64,000 nucleotides of DNA from positions 1 to 64,000 of the forward strand of contig NZ_ANFZ01000018.1 of NCBI RefSeq assembly GCF_000331245.1, read 5' to 3'. A program made the translations under genes and the position numbers. Positions 6,718 to 15,889 of the stretch are shown in pieces (position 1 is the first letter of the stretch; every line of letters starts with the position of its first letter). The DNA comes from Blastomonas sp. AAP53. GTDB lineage: Bacteria > Pseudomonadota > Alphaproteobacteria > Sphingomonadales > Sphingomonadaceae. The notes below the pieces were generated by a model. It had not been told where the DNA came from and did no database searches. It was given only the letters and a program-made list of their open reading frames with translations.

Positions 6718-8838
6718 ATGGCCAACTGGGCCGATATAAGCCTCTGGGCTCATTCCGGCGCTGCGGCGCTGACAATGCTGGTCGCCGTCTGGCTGCTGCG
6801 CCGTTGGGCGGGTCTGCGCGGGGCGCGTCCTTCGCTGGGCGATGCCGCACTGCTCCTGGCGCTGCTGGCAACCAGCCTGTGGGGCTATGCCGCTGCCAGC
6901 ATGGGGCCTGCACATCCGATTGCCGGCCTATCCGAATCGCTTCGCAATCTCGCCTGGCTGGCGTTTCTGTTCCAGATGGTGCGCTCGGCCAAGGCGCAGC
7001 CGCGCACGGTGAGTGCCGTATACCTGGTGTTGATGCTGGTGCTCGTGGCGCAGCCTGTGATCGACGGCTGGATGGCCGCATCTGCCCTGCCAAGCAATCT
7101 GGAGGCCCTGGTCTTCGATGCTGCGATGCTGTTGCGGATGATCTTCGTCGTCGGGGCGCTAGTGCTGGCAAACAACCTCTACAGCGTAGCCGATGCCGAA
7201 ACCCGCGCCAGCCTGCGCGTGCCGCTGACCGCGCTGGCGGCGATGTGGCTGTACGACCTCAACCTCTATGCCACCGGCTATCTCAACGGTAGCCCGAGCA
7301 GCGACATGCTGGCGCTGCGCGGCGTGCTGATGATCTTTGCGGTCCCCTTTTTCGCGCTTGCCGCCAACCGGGCCGGCGGGTGGAAGCTCACTCTGTCGCG
7401 CAAGATCGCCTATCGCTCGCTCTCGCTGTTCGCGATTCTGGGCTATCTGGTGACGATGATCGCGGTCGCGCAGATGCTGCGCGCAGTGGGCGGCACGCTG
7501 GCATCGGGCGCGCAGGTGCTGCTGGTGCTGGGCATGTCGCTGGCTGCCCTGATCCTGCTGCCGTCGGATCGTTTTCGCGCCTGGTTCAAGGTCAAGGCGA
7601 CCAAGCATTTCTTCCAGCACCGCTATGATTACCGGGCCGAGTGGATCCGCTTTACCGAAACGATCGGCCGCCCCGGCGATGGCACCGCACCATTCCACGA
7701 ACGCGTGATCAAGGCGGCAGCCGATATCAGCGACAGTCCCGCCGGGCTGCTGCTGGCGCCCGGCGACAATGGCCGGTTGCAATTGCAGGCGCGGTTCAAC
7801 TGGCCAACCGCCGATGTGCCGGCACAGGCCTGTACCGCAGGCACGATCGGCTATTTCCAGGCGACAGGGCGGATCGTGGAGCTGGATGGGCTGCGTTCCG
7901 GGCATGATCGGCTGACCGATGTGCGTGCGATTCCGGACTGGATGCTGGCGGAGAGCAATGCCTGGGCGATCGTGCCGCTGGTCCATTTCGACCGGCTGGC
8001 AGGTCTTGTGGTGCTGTCCCGCCCGTTGGTGGAACGACGGCTGGACTGGGAGGATCTCGATCTGCTGCGTCTGGTCGGGCGGCAGCTCGCCAGCTATCTC
8101 GCCGAGGCGCGCAGCCAGGAAGCGCTGCGCGAGGCCGATCAGTTCGATGAGTTCAACCGCCGGATGGCGTTCGTCATGCACGACATCAAGAACCTCGTCA
8201 GCCAGCTCAGCCTGGTCGCGCGCAACGCCGAACGCCACGCGGACAATCCCGAATTCCGCGCCGACATGATCGTGACGCTGCAGAATTCGGTCGGCAAGAT
8301 GAACACGCTGATCCGGCGGCTGACCGGCTATGCGCGCGCCAGCGGAGAGGCTGTGCGTGCCTTCGACGCCGAACGCCTGGTGCGTCATGTGATCGCCGAA
8401 AAGGCGCAGCGCCACCCGGTCATCGCCAGCAGCGCGCAGCGCTTGATGGTGATGGCCGACGCAGCCCAGCTGGAGCAGGTGCTGGGTCACCTGATCCAGA
8501 ACGCGATCGATGCCAGCGAACCCGACACCCCGGTCTATGTCAGCATGGCGCGCGATGGGCTCAACGGGGTTATCGAGATCGTCGACCATGGCACGGGCAT
8601 GTCGGCCGAATTCGTCCGCGCAAAACTGTTCAAGCCCTTCATCTCGAGCAAGGCCGACGGCTTTGGCATCGGTGCCTATGAAGCGCGATTGCTCGTCGAG
8701 GCGATGCACGGTCGTATCGAGGTCGAAAGCCGCGAAGGCGAAGGCAGTCGTTTCACCATCCATCTCCCGCTCGCCACCCGGATCGATGCCGACGAACCGG
8801 GTGCCCCGTCGCTGCAATTGGCTGCAAAGGTATCCTGA
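6718..8838 (+). CDS. prsK: PEP-CTERM system sensor histidine kinase PrsK
   Basis: Membrane sensor kinase of 706 residues. About eight hydrophobic helices occupy residues 5-285, followed by a GAF-like region (about 320-460). A dimerisation/phosphoacceptor helix carries VMHDIKNLVSQL (His near 497), and a HATPase domain shows LIQNAIDAS and a compact GFGIGAYEA ATP lid. This N-terminal membrane plus GAF plan is characteristic of PrsK, which pairs with PrsR in exosortase-carrying bacteria. The ATG at 6718 lies four bases after the sugar transferase stop; a GTG at 6682 overlaps that gene and is less likely. It is presumed to phosphorylate the PrsR protein encoded three bases downstream. Confidence 0.85.
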   Translation: MANWADISLWAHSGAAALTMLVAVWLLRRWAGLRGARPSLGDAALLLALLATSLWGYAAASMGPAHPIAGLSESLRNLAWLAFLFQMVRSAKAQPRTVSAVYLVLMLVLVAQPVIDGWMAASALPSNLEALVFDAAMLLRMIFVVGALVLANNLYSVADAETRASLRVPLTALAAMWLYDLNLYATGYLNGSPSSDMLALRGVLMIFAVPFFALAANRAGGWKLTLSRKIAYRSLSLFAILGYLVTMIAVAQMLRAVGGTLASGAQVLLVLGMSLAALILLPSDRFRAWFKVKATKHFFQHRYDYRAEWIRFTETIGRPGDGTAPFHERVIKAAADISDSPAGLLLAPGDNGRLQLQARFNWPTADVPAQACTAGTIGYFQATGRIVELDGLRSGHDRLTDVRAIPDWMLAESNAWAIVPLVHFDRLAGLVVLSRPLVERRLDWEDLDLLRLVGRQLASYLAEARSQEALREADQFDEFNRRMAFVMHDIKNLVSQLSLVARNAERHADNPEFRADMIVTLQNSVGKMNTLIRRLTGYARASGEAVRAFDAERLVRHVIAEKAQRHPVIASSAQRLMVMADAAQLEQVLGHLIQNAIDASEPDTPVYVSMARDGLNGVIEIVDHGTGMSAEFVRAKLFKPFISSKADGFGIGAYEARLLVEAMHGRIEVESREGEGSRFTIHLPLATRIDADEPGAPSLQLAAKVS

Positions 8839-8841
8839 CCG

Positions 8842-10251
8842 ATGAATGATCTCACCCCCCAACCGGCGCTGAACGGCAGCGGCAAGGGTCCGTCCAGACT
8901 GCCCCGGCTGCTGGTGGTCGAGGACGATGCGGGGCTGCAGCGCCAGCTGAAATGGGCCTTTGACGATTTCGAGGTGCTGTGCGCCAGCGACCGGGCAAGC
9001 GCGATCGACCTGCTGCGCTATGAAGAGCCCGATGTCGTCACGCTGGACCTTGGCCTGCCGCCCGATCCGGACGGAGTGAGCGAAGGCTTTGCCACGCTGG
9101 CGGAGATCCTGCGGCTGAAACCCGATACCAAGGTGATCATCGCATCAGGCCATGGCGAGCGGCAGAGCGCGCGCGATGCGATCGCGCAAGGGGCGTATGA
9201 TTTCTATCGCAAGCCGGTCGAGATCGACGACCTCGCACTGATCGTCCGCCGCGCGCTCAACGTCCAGCAGATCGAGCGCGAGAACGCCCGGCTCAGCCAG
9301 AAATCGGGCGAGGACCATACTGTGCTGGGCGGCATGATCACCGCCGATGCGCAGATGGTCAAGGCCGCGCGCACGATCGAGCGGGTGGCCAACACCAATG
9401 TCTCGGTCATGCTGCTGGGGGCCAGCGGTACCGGCAAGGAGCTGTTTGCGCGCGGGCTGCACGAAAAGAGCAACCGGCGCAAAGGGGCATTCATCGCCAT
9501 CAACTGTGCCGCGATCCCTGAAAACCTGCTCGAATCCGAACTGTTCGGGCATGAAAAGGGTGCGTTCACCGGCGCGATCAAGACCACCATCGGCAAGATC
9601 GAGCAGGCCGAGGGCGGCACCCTGTTTCTGGACGAAGTGGGCGATATTCCGCTGCCGTTGCAGGTCAAGCTGCTGCGCTTTCTGCAGGAGAGAGTGATCG
9701 AGCGCGTCGGCGGTCGCAGCCCGATCGCGGTCGATACCCGTGTCGTCTGTGCGACCCACCAGAATCTGGAGAAAATGATCGCGCAGGAGCGGTTCCGCGA
9801 GGACCTGTTCTACCGGCTGGCAGAGATTGTCGTGACCATCCCGACACTGGCGGAGCGGCCGGGCGATGCAGCGCTGCTGGCGAAGCACTTTCTGGGGCGC
9901 TTTGCGGCGGAGATGAACCCTGTGGTCAAGGGCTTTGCCCCCGATGCGCTCAAGATGCTCGATGCCTGGCACTGGCCCGGCAACGTGCGCGAGCTGGAAA
10001 ACCGCGTGAAGCGCGCGGTGATCATGTCGGAAAGCCGGCTGGTGCGGGCCGAAGACCTGGACCTTGAGCGCGCAGAGACCGAAACGCCCGAGTTCCTCAA
10101 CCTCAAGGCGGTGCGGGAACTGGCCGACCGCAAGGCGATCCGCCACGCGCTGGCGCGCACCGAGGGCAATATCTCGGGCGCGGCCAAGCTGCTGGGCATC
10201 AGCCGCCCGACCTTGTACGATCTGCTCAGGCAATATGACATCCAGAGCTGA
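8842..10251 (+). CDS. prsR: PEP-CTERM-box response regulator PrsR (sigma-54 activator)
   Basis: NtrC-type regulator of 469 residues. The receiver domain occupies residues 20-145 with acidic pocket E27-D29 and phosphoacceptor D69 (VTLDLGLPPDPDG). An AAA+ domain (about 165-395) has Walker A GASGTGKE and the sigma-54 contact loop GAFTGA. A Fis-type HTH forms the C-terminus (GAAKLLGISRPTLYDLLRQY). In exosortase systems PrsR acts with sigma-54 at conserved boxes upstream of PEP-CTERM protein genes. Neither such a box nor a PEP-CTERM protein was seen in the window, so the targets lie elsewhere. The stop codon overlaps the start of prsT. Confidence 0.9.
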   Translation: MNDLTPQPALNGSGKGPSRLPRLLVVEDDAGLQRQLKWAFDDFEVLCASDRASAIDLLRYEEPDVVTLDLGLPPDPDGVSEGFATLAEILRLKPDTKVIIASGHGERQSARDAIAQGAYDFYRKPVEIDDLALIVRRALNVQQIERENARLSQKSGEDHTVLGGMITADAQMVKAARTIERVANTNVSVMLLGASGTGKELFARGLHEKSNRRKGAFIAINCAAIPENLLESELFGHEKGAFTGAIKTTIGKIEQAEGGTLFLDEVGDIPLPLQVKLLRFLQERVIERVGGRSPIAVDTRVVCATHQNLEKMIAQERFREDLFYRLAEIVVTIPTLAERPGDAALLAKHFLGRFAAEMNPVVKGFAPDALKMLDAWHWPGNVRELENRVKRAVIMSESRLVRAEDLDLERAETETPEFLNLKAVRELADRKAIRHALARTEGNISGAAKLLGISRPTLYDLLRQYDIQS

Positions 10252-12313
10252 AAATACCCCGGGTCTGGCCCGGCGGCTGATGCTGGCGCTTGTCGCCGGT
10301 GCCTTGCTGCTGGGCGGTCCGGCAAGCCGCTTGCAGGCGGAAGATACTGGCGCAGCGCGCGAGGCGATGGCGCGCGCCGAGGCGCATCGTGCGCGCGGCG
10401 ACAACCGCGCGGCGCGGATCGAGCTGATGAACGCGATCAAGGCCGCGCCCCGCCTGCCCGCTGCGCGGATGATGCAGGCCCGCGTGTTCCTGTCGCTGTT
10501 CGATGCGGCAGGAGCCGAAGGCGAACTCGCCCAGGCGCTGGAACTGGGAGCGGATCGCTCGCTGGTGCGGGCACCGATGGCAGAGGCGTTGCTGCTGCAG
10601 GGCCGTGCAGAGGCCGCGCTGGCCTGGCTCGGCGAGGGGCCGGTTCCCGCGCCTGATGCGGGCTATGCGGCGCGCACCTTGGGCCGGGCACAGCTGGCGC
10701 TGGGCGCGATGGACGCGGCACGCGCCGCCTTCGACCGGGCGCTCGAGTTCTCGCCCGATGACAGCCTGTTGTGGACCGATATCGCCCGCTTCCGCATTGC
10801 CTCGGGCGATCAGGCGGGCGGAATGGAGGCGGCGGATCATGCCGTCGCTCTCAATCCGTCCAATGTCCGCGCGCTGCAGCTGCGCGGCGAGCTGACCCGC
10901 AACCAGACCGGCCTTGGCGCCGCGCTGCCATGGTTCGAACGCGCGCTCGCGCTCGATCCTAATGATGTCAGCGTGCTGGGCGAATATGCCGCTACCCTGG
11001 GCGACATGGGCCGGATGCGCGCGATGCTCATGGCCGCGCGGCAGATCGTGGCGCTGCAGCCGGATAATCCGCGTGGCTATTTCCTCCAGGCGGTGCTCGC
11101 GGCGCGCGCAGGCAAATACAGCCTCGCACGTACCCTCATCCAGAAGACCGGCGGTGCGCTCGAGCGCGTACCTGCTGCGATGCAGGTCGAAGGCGTGGTC
11201 GAGTTTCAGCTCGGCAACTATCGCCAGGCCATCGACCGGTTCGAACGGCTGGCCGATGCCCAGCCGCACAACCGGCGTGCTGCCGAACTGCTGGCGCGGG
11301 CGCTGTATGCCGAAGGCGAGCATGAGACGCTGCTGGAGCGGTTCCGCCCGCAGGCTGATCACGCCGGGTCGAGCGCCTATATCCTGACGCTCGTCGCCCG
11401 CTCGCTCGAAGCAATGGGGGAAGGCAACGCCGCGCTCGAATATCTGGCGCGCGCTGCCGTGCCCGATACCACGCCCCTGCAGCGGCTGGATGAGGGCGAT
11501 GAGCCCTGGTTGCTGGCCGAAGCCGCGCGCACGGCACCCCGCGACGCCCGCGCGGTGATCCCCTATGTCCGTATGCTGGTGGCGCGGGGCGATTTTCCGC
11601 TCGCTGCCGAGTTCGCCAAGCCGTTGGCCGACGGCAACCCCGGGGTGCCCGATGCGCAGATCTTGCTGGGTGATGTGTACCTGGCGTCCGGCAATGCCGC
11701 AGGCGCGCTGCCCTTGTACCAGCGTGCGGCGCAGATTCGCCTGGCGGAGCCGGTGGTCCGCCGCCTTTCGCTCGCGCTGCGCGAAACCGGACGCGGTGCT
11801 GAGGCGGACGCGCTGCTGCATAGCTTCGTCGACTACAGCCCTGCCAATACCGGTGGTCTCAGGTTGCTGGCCAACGCCTATATCGACCGGGCCAACTGGC
11901 CGGGCGCGGTCGCGGCGCTCACCGCACTGCACGCGCAGCTGGGCAGCAATCAGCCCGTGCTGCTGACCGATCTGGCGCTGGCCCGGCTGCGCGCTGGCGA
12001 TCCTGGCATGGCGGCGCACGATTCGCGTCTGGCCTATCGCATCCAGCCCGCCAGCCCGCTCGCCGCCCACGTACGCGGCATGGCGCTGACCGCGCAATCC
12101 GACAGGCCGATGCTGGCGGTGGAGATGCTGGAAAAGGCGCAGGCGCTGCAGCCGCGCAACCCCTGGCTGCGTTTTCATCTGGCGCAGGCCTATGCTGCCG
12201 CAGGCAAGACCTCGCGCGCGATGGGCGCGTTGCGCGCCTCGCTGTCGCTCGGGGCCTTCCCCGAACGCACCCAGGCCGCCGCGATGCTGCGCGACTTGCA
12301 GGGCAGCAGCTAA
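10235..12313 (+). CDS. prsT: TPR-repeat protein, PrsT-like (PEP-CTERM associated)
   Basis: Exported repeat protein of 692 residues. A signal sequence ends near LQAED (residue 36); the remainder is a series of 34-residue tetratricopeptide units (for example ALEFSPDDSLLWTDIARFRIASGD and ALALDPNDVSVLGEYAATLGD). Position directly after prsR, with a 17-base overlap, fits PrsT, the TPR protein of PEP-CTERM clusters. It is shorter than the roughly 900 residues usual for that family, so it may be a reduced version. Such proteins are thought to support EPS export or envelope assembly. The start at 10235 keeps the signal peptide; a later ATG at 10280 is also possible. Confidence 0.75.
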   Translation: MTSRAENTPGLARRLMLALVAGALLLGGPASRLQAEDTGAAREAMARAEAHRARGDNRAARIELMNAIKAAPRLPAARMMQARVFLSLFDAAGAEGELAQALELGADRSLVRAPMAEALLLQGRAEAALAWLGEGPVPAPDAGYAARTLGRAQLALGAMDAARAAFDRALEFSPDDSLLWTDIARFRIASGDQAGGMEAADHAVALNPSNVRALQLRGELTRNQTGLGAALPWFERALALDPNDVSVLGEYAATLGDMGRMRAMLMAARQIVALQPDNPRGYFLQAVLAARAGKYSLARTLIQKTGGALERVPAAMQVEGVVEFQLGNYRQAIDRFERLADAQPHNRRAAELLARALYAEGEHETLLERFRPQADHAGSSAYILTLVARSLEAMGEGNAALEYLARAAVPDTTPLQRLDEGDEPWLLAEAARTAPRDARAVIPYVRMLVARGDFPLAAEFAKPLADGNPGVPDAQILLGDVYLASGNAAGALPLYQRAAQIRLAEPVVRRLSLALRETGRGAEADALLHSFVDYSPANTGGLRLLANAYIDRANWPGAVAALTALHAQLGSNQPVLLTDLALARLRAGDPGMAAHDSRLAYRIQPASPLAAHVRGMALTAQSDRPMLAVEMLEKAQALQPRNPWLRFHLAQAYAAAGKTSRAMGALRASLSLGAFPERTQAAAMLRDLQGSS

Positions 12314-12367
12314 GCCTTCGTGCACATTTTTGCCTGACCCTGCGCCATTTTGGGCTAAAGGGCAGGG

Positions 12368-14413
12368 ATGACTGACACAGCCAACCCCCTTCTCGATACG
12401 CGCGCGCTGCCGCGCTTTGCCGAAATCACGGCCGACCAGATCGCGCCCGCACTCGATGTGGCGCTGGAACGTCATGCTGCGACCGTCGCGGCGCTGGTCC
12501 GCGACAAGCCTGCGACCTTCGCCGAGGCCTGGTTGCCGTTCGAGCGGGCTGAAGCCGATCTGGGCGCGATCTGGGCGGCAGTTTCGCACCTGCATGCGGT
12601 CGCCGACTCGCCCGAACTGCGCACTGCCTATCAGCAGGGCGAGGAGCGTCTTGTCACCAACGGCATCATGGTCGCGCAGAACCGCGATCTGTTCGACGTA
12701 TTCGAAGCTTTGTCGAAAACCGCCGAGTTCTCCGCGCTCCCGCAGGCAGATCGCGTTGCCGTCGAACGCGCGCTGCGCGATTTCCGCCTCTCGGGCGTCG
12801 CGCTGGAACAGGCTGCGCGCGATCGGTTCAAGGCGGTTTCGGTCGAGATGGCCTCGCTTTCCAACGAGTTCGGCAGCGCGGTGCTCGATGCGACCGATGC
12901 TTGGGACGAGCTGGTCACCGACGAGGCGGACCTGGCCGGCGTGTCGGACACCGACAAGGCGATGTTCGCTGCAGCCGCTGCCGCCAAGGGGCTGACCGGC
13001 TGGCGGGTGACGCTGCAGATGCCCAGCGTCAACGCAATCCTGACCTTCGCCGAGAACCGCGATCTTCGCGCGCGCGTCTATCGGGCCTTTGGCACCCGCG
13101 CGTCCGACCAGGGGCCCAATGCGGGCGAGTTCGACAATTCGCAGCGCATATCGCGCATCCTTGAGCTGCGACGCGAAGCGGCCGGCCTGCTGGGCTTTGC
13201 CGATCCGGTCGAATGGTCGCTCGCCACCAAGATGGCATCGGATGGCGGCGCAGTGCTTGCCTTCCTGCGCGATCTGGCGGGCCGGGCGCGGCCTGCCGCG
13301 CAGCGCGACCTCGACGAATTGCGCGCCTTTGCCGCCGAGCAGCTGGGGATTGCCGATCTCCAGCCATGGGATGTCGGCTTTGCCTCCAACCGGCTGCGTC
13401 AGGCGCTCTATGCGGTCGACGAGTCCGAGGTCCGCGGATATTTCCCGGTCGAAAAGGTGATGGCCGGCTGGCAGATGCTGCTCGAACGGCTGTTTGGCAT
13501 CCGGCTGGTCCAGCGCACCGACGCCTCGCTTTACCACGCCGATGCGCGGTTCTACGATGTCGTTGACGAGGCAGGCGAGGCGATCGCCGGGCTGTATCTC
13601 GATCTGTTCGCCCGGTCCGGCAAGCGCGGCGGCGCGTGGATGGGAGAGGCGCGCCCGCGTCGCAACGACGGCGACCACAGGCAATTGCCGGTCGCCTATA
13701 TGGTGTGCAACTTCTCGCCCGCCAGCGCCGCTACGCCCTCGCTGCTGAGCCACAATGACGTCGGCACCTTGCTGCACGAGACCGGCCATTGCCTGCACCT
13801 GCTGCTCACCGAAGTGAACCGCCCCAGCATCGCCGGGGTCAGCGGGTTCGAATGGGATGCGGTCGAGCTGCCAAGCCAGCTGATGGAGGATTTCGCCTGG
13901 GACCGGCAGGTGCTCACCGCGATGTCGGGGCATTACCGCACTGGCGAGCCCTTGCCTGATGACCTGTTCGACCGGCTGGTCAAGGCGCGGCACTTCCAGG
14001 CCGGGATGTTCCTGATCCGCCAGATCGAATTCGCGCTGTTCGACATGCTGCTGCATCTGGGCACGATGGGCAGCGACCCCATCGAGGTGATCGAGGCGGT
14101 GCGCGACGAAGTGTCGGTGCTTCGCCCACCCGAATGGCATCGCTTCCCGCATGCCTTCAGCCATATTTTCGCGGGCGGCTATGCGTCGGGCTATTACAGC
14201 TATCTGTGGGCAGAGCTGCTGGCAGCCGACGGCTTTATGGCGTTTGCCGAAGCCGGGCTGCTCGACCGTGCGACCGGTGACCGGTTCCGCGCCGAGGTGC
14301 TGTCGCGCGGGGCCACACGCCCTGCTGCAGAGAGCTTCCGGGCCTTCCGGGGCCGCGATCCCGACCCGCAGGCGATGCTGGTGCGGCACGGGCTGCAGGA
14401 TGTGGCTGAATGA
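12368..14413 (+). CDS. M3 family oligopeptidase (Dcp/PrlC type)
   Basis: Zinc metallopeptidase of 681 residues that degrades short peptides in the cytoplasm. It has the long helical N-terminal part of the thimet oligopeptidase fold and the zinc motif HETGH (in [13 protein letters not shown], near residue 470), with the third ligand glutamate in [17 protein letters not shown]. Most relatives have HEFGH; the Thr variant preserves HExxH. The C-terminus has the family's [16 protein letters not shown]. No signal peptide is visible, which supports a cytoplasmic enzyme rather than a periplasmic Dcp. The start of the next gene overlaps its stop by four bases (ATGA). Confidence 0.9.
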   Translation: MTDTANPLLDTRALPRFAEITADQIAPALDVALERHAATVAALVRDKPATFAEAWLPFERAEADLGAIWAAVSHLHAVADSPELRTAYQQGEERLVTNGIMVAQNRDLFDVFEALSKTAEFSALPQADRVAVERALRDFRLSGVALEQAARDRFKAVSVEMASLSNEFGSAVLDATDAWDELVTDEADLAGVSDTDKAMFAAAAAAKGLTGWRVTLQMPSVNAILTFAENRDLRARVYRAFGTRASDQGPNAGEFDNSQRISRILELRREAAGLLGFADPVEWSLATKMASDGGAVLAFLRDLAGRARPAAQRDLDELRAFAAEQLGIADLQPWDVGFASNRLRQALYAVDESEVRGYFPVEKVMAGWQMLLERLFGIRLVQRTDASLYHADARFYDVVDEAGEAIAGLYLDLFARSGKRGGAWMGEARPRRNDGDHRQLPVAYMVCNFSPASAATPSLLSHNDVGTLLHETGHCLHLLLTEVNRPSIAGVSGFEWDAVELPSQLMEDFAWDRQVLTAMSGHYRTGEPLPDDLFDRLVKARHFQAGMFLIRQIEFALFDMLLHLGTMGSDPIEVIEAVRDEVSVLRPPEWHRFPHAFSHIFAGGYASGYYSYLWAELLAADGFMAFAEAGLLDRATGDRFRAEVLSRGATRPAAESFRAFRGRDPDPQAMLVRHGLQDVAE

Positions 14414-15510
14414 GCGATCTGTGCCCGCGGGGCTGGCTGAACGATGCCGTCCGCCGGATCGAGGCGGATTATAACCGCTCCGCCGATACCCACCTGATCC
14501 GGCTCGATCTGCCGCGCTATCCTGGCATCACGCTGTATCTGAAGGATGAAAGCTCGCACCCGACCGGCAGCCTCAAGCACCGGCTAGCGCGCTCGCTGTT
14601 CCTCTATGCCCTGTGCAACGAATGGATCGGGCCCGACAGCTGCGTGATCGAGGCATCGTCGGGGTCGACCGCGGTCAGCGAGGCGTATTTTGCGCGGATG
14701 CTGGGGCTGCGCTTCATCGCGGTCGTGCCCGCGACCACGGCAGCAGAGAAGCTCGACGCAATCCGATTCCAGGGCGGCGAGATCCACATGGTCGACGATC
14801 CGCGCACCGTCTACGATGTCGCGCACCGGCTCGCGGCGGAAACCGGTGGCCATTATCTCGACCAGTTCACCTATGCCGAGCGTGCGACCGACTGGCGCGG
14901 CAACAATAACATCGCCGAGAGCATCTTCGCGCAGATGGCGCAGGAAGAGCACGCGATACCCGACTGGATCGTATGCGGCGCTGGCACAGGCGGCACGTCT
15001 GCCACGATCGGCCGCTATCTGCGCTATCAGCGCTTTGCCACGCGGCTGTGCGTTGCCGACCCCGAGCATTCGGTGTTCCACCGGCATTACCATGACCGAT
15101 CGGCCAAACTGCTGCCCGAGGGTTGCGCCAGCCGGATCGAAGGCATCGGTCGCCCGCGCGTCGAGCCCAGCTTTGTCCCCGGCGTCATCGACCGCATGAT
15201 CGCGGTCGACGATGCTGCGAGCATCGGCGCCATGCGCGCCCTGTCCGACCGATTGGGGCGCCGTGTCGGCGGATCGACCGGCACCAACCTGGTCGCCTGC
15301 GCCGCGCTGATCGAGGAGATGGCAGCGGCGGGCGCAAGCGGCAGCATCGTCACCCTGCTGTGCGATGGCGGCGACCGTTATGGCACGACCTATTACGACG
15401 ATGCCTGGCTGAACGGCAGCGGGCTCGACTGGCAACCGGACGCGGCACGGATCGGCACGCTGCTGGGGCCGGATAGCCAGCATAACCACAAGGGATTTGC
15501 GCGATGCTGA
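14410..15510 (+). CDS. PLP-dependent cysteine synthase-family enzyme
   Basis: Fold-type II PLP enzyme of 366 residues. The PLP lysine is K56 in [10 protein letters not shown], followed by the substrate loop [15 protein letters not shown] and the phosphate-binding [12 protein letters not shown] (near residue 195). It has the general CysK/CBS layout but differs from housekeeping O-acetylserine sulfhydrylases (no SVKDR or TSGNTG in standard form). It resembles the subgroup containing L-cysteine desulfhydrase Cds1. It could make or break down cysteine; sequence alone does not decide. It is translationally coupled to the M3 peptidase and to the DUF423 gene on both sides. Confidence 0.75.
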   Translation: MSDLCPRGWLNDAVRRIEADYNRSADTHLIRLDLPRYPGITLYLKDESSHPTGSLKHRLARSLFLYALCNEWIGPDSCVIEASSGSTAVSEAYFARMLGLRFIAVVPATTAAEKLDAIRFQGGEIHMVDDPRTVYDVAHRLAAETGGHYLDQFTYAERATDWRGNNNIAESIFAQMAQEEHAIPDWIVCGAGTGGTSATIGRYLRYQRFATRLCVADPEHSVFHRHYHDRSAKLLPEGCASRIEGIGRPRVEPSFVPGVIDRMIAVDDAASIGAMRALSDRLGRRVGGSTGTNLVACAALIEEMAAAGASGSIVTLLCDGGDRYGTTYYDDAWLNGSGLDWQPDAARIGTLLGPDSQHNHKGFARC

Positions 15511-15833
15511 TCGGGATACTGGCCGCCATTTCAGCTGCACTGGCCGTGGCGGCGGGCGCGTTCGGCGCGCATGCGGCAGCGGGCGAACAGCAGGCCGAAT
15601 GGCTGCGCACCGGCGGTCTGTATCAGTTGATCCATGCCGTCGCCGCGATCGCGATCATGGGTGTTGCGCGGGGGCCGGCACTACTGCTGCTGGCGGGCTC
15701 GGCGATCTTTGCGCTGACGTTATACGCCATGGCGCTGGGCGCGCCGCGCTGGTTGGGGGCGGTGACGCCGATTGGCGGCACGCTGCTGATCGGCGGATGG
15801 CTGTGGGCGGCGTGGATGTACGCCAAGGCCTGA
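15504..15833 (+). CDS. DUF423 small membrane protein
   Basis: A 109-residue hydrophobic protein with four predicted membrane helices. It has the DUF423 (YgdD-like) signatures AGAFGAHA near residue 20 and [13 protein letters not shown] near residue 39, where a His in the second helix is conserved. The biochemical role of the family is unknown. It overlaps the preceding PLP enzyme gene by seven bases, so the three genes from 12368 form one operon that ends at a convergent hairpin. Confidence 0.85.
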   Translation: MLIGILAAISAALAVAAGAFGAHAAAGEQQAEWLRTGGLYQLIHAVAAIAIMGVARGPALLLLAGSAIFALTLYAMALGAPRWLGAVTPIGGTLLIGGWLWAAWMYAKA

Positions 15834-15848
15834 GCCATCAAGAACCAC

Positions 15849-15876
15849 CACCATCCGCGCCGTGGCGCGGATGGTG
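15849..15876. terminator. Bidirectional hairpin between convergent genes
   Basis: Two exact 13-base arms (CACCATCCGCGCC and its complement) with a two-base spacer, midway between the DUF423 stop (plus) and the TonB receptor stop (minus). There is no long T run on either side, so termination strength is uncertain. Confidence 0.6.
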
Positions 15877-15889
15877 ACAGCTGGGCTGG

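Noticed and set aside
10226-14389. Minus-strand open frame of 1387 codons opposite prsT and the M3 peptidase
   Set aside because: It spans two well supported plus-strand genes; its length results from high GC and codon bias. No recognisable domain.
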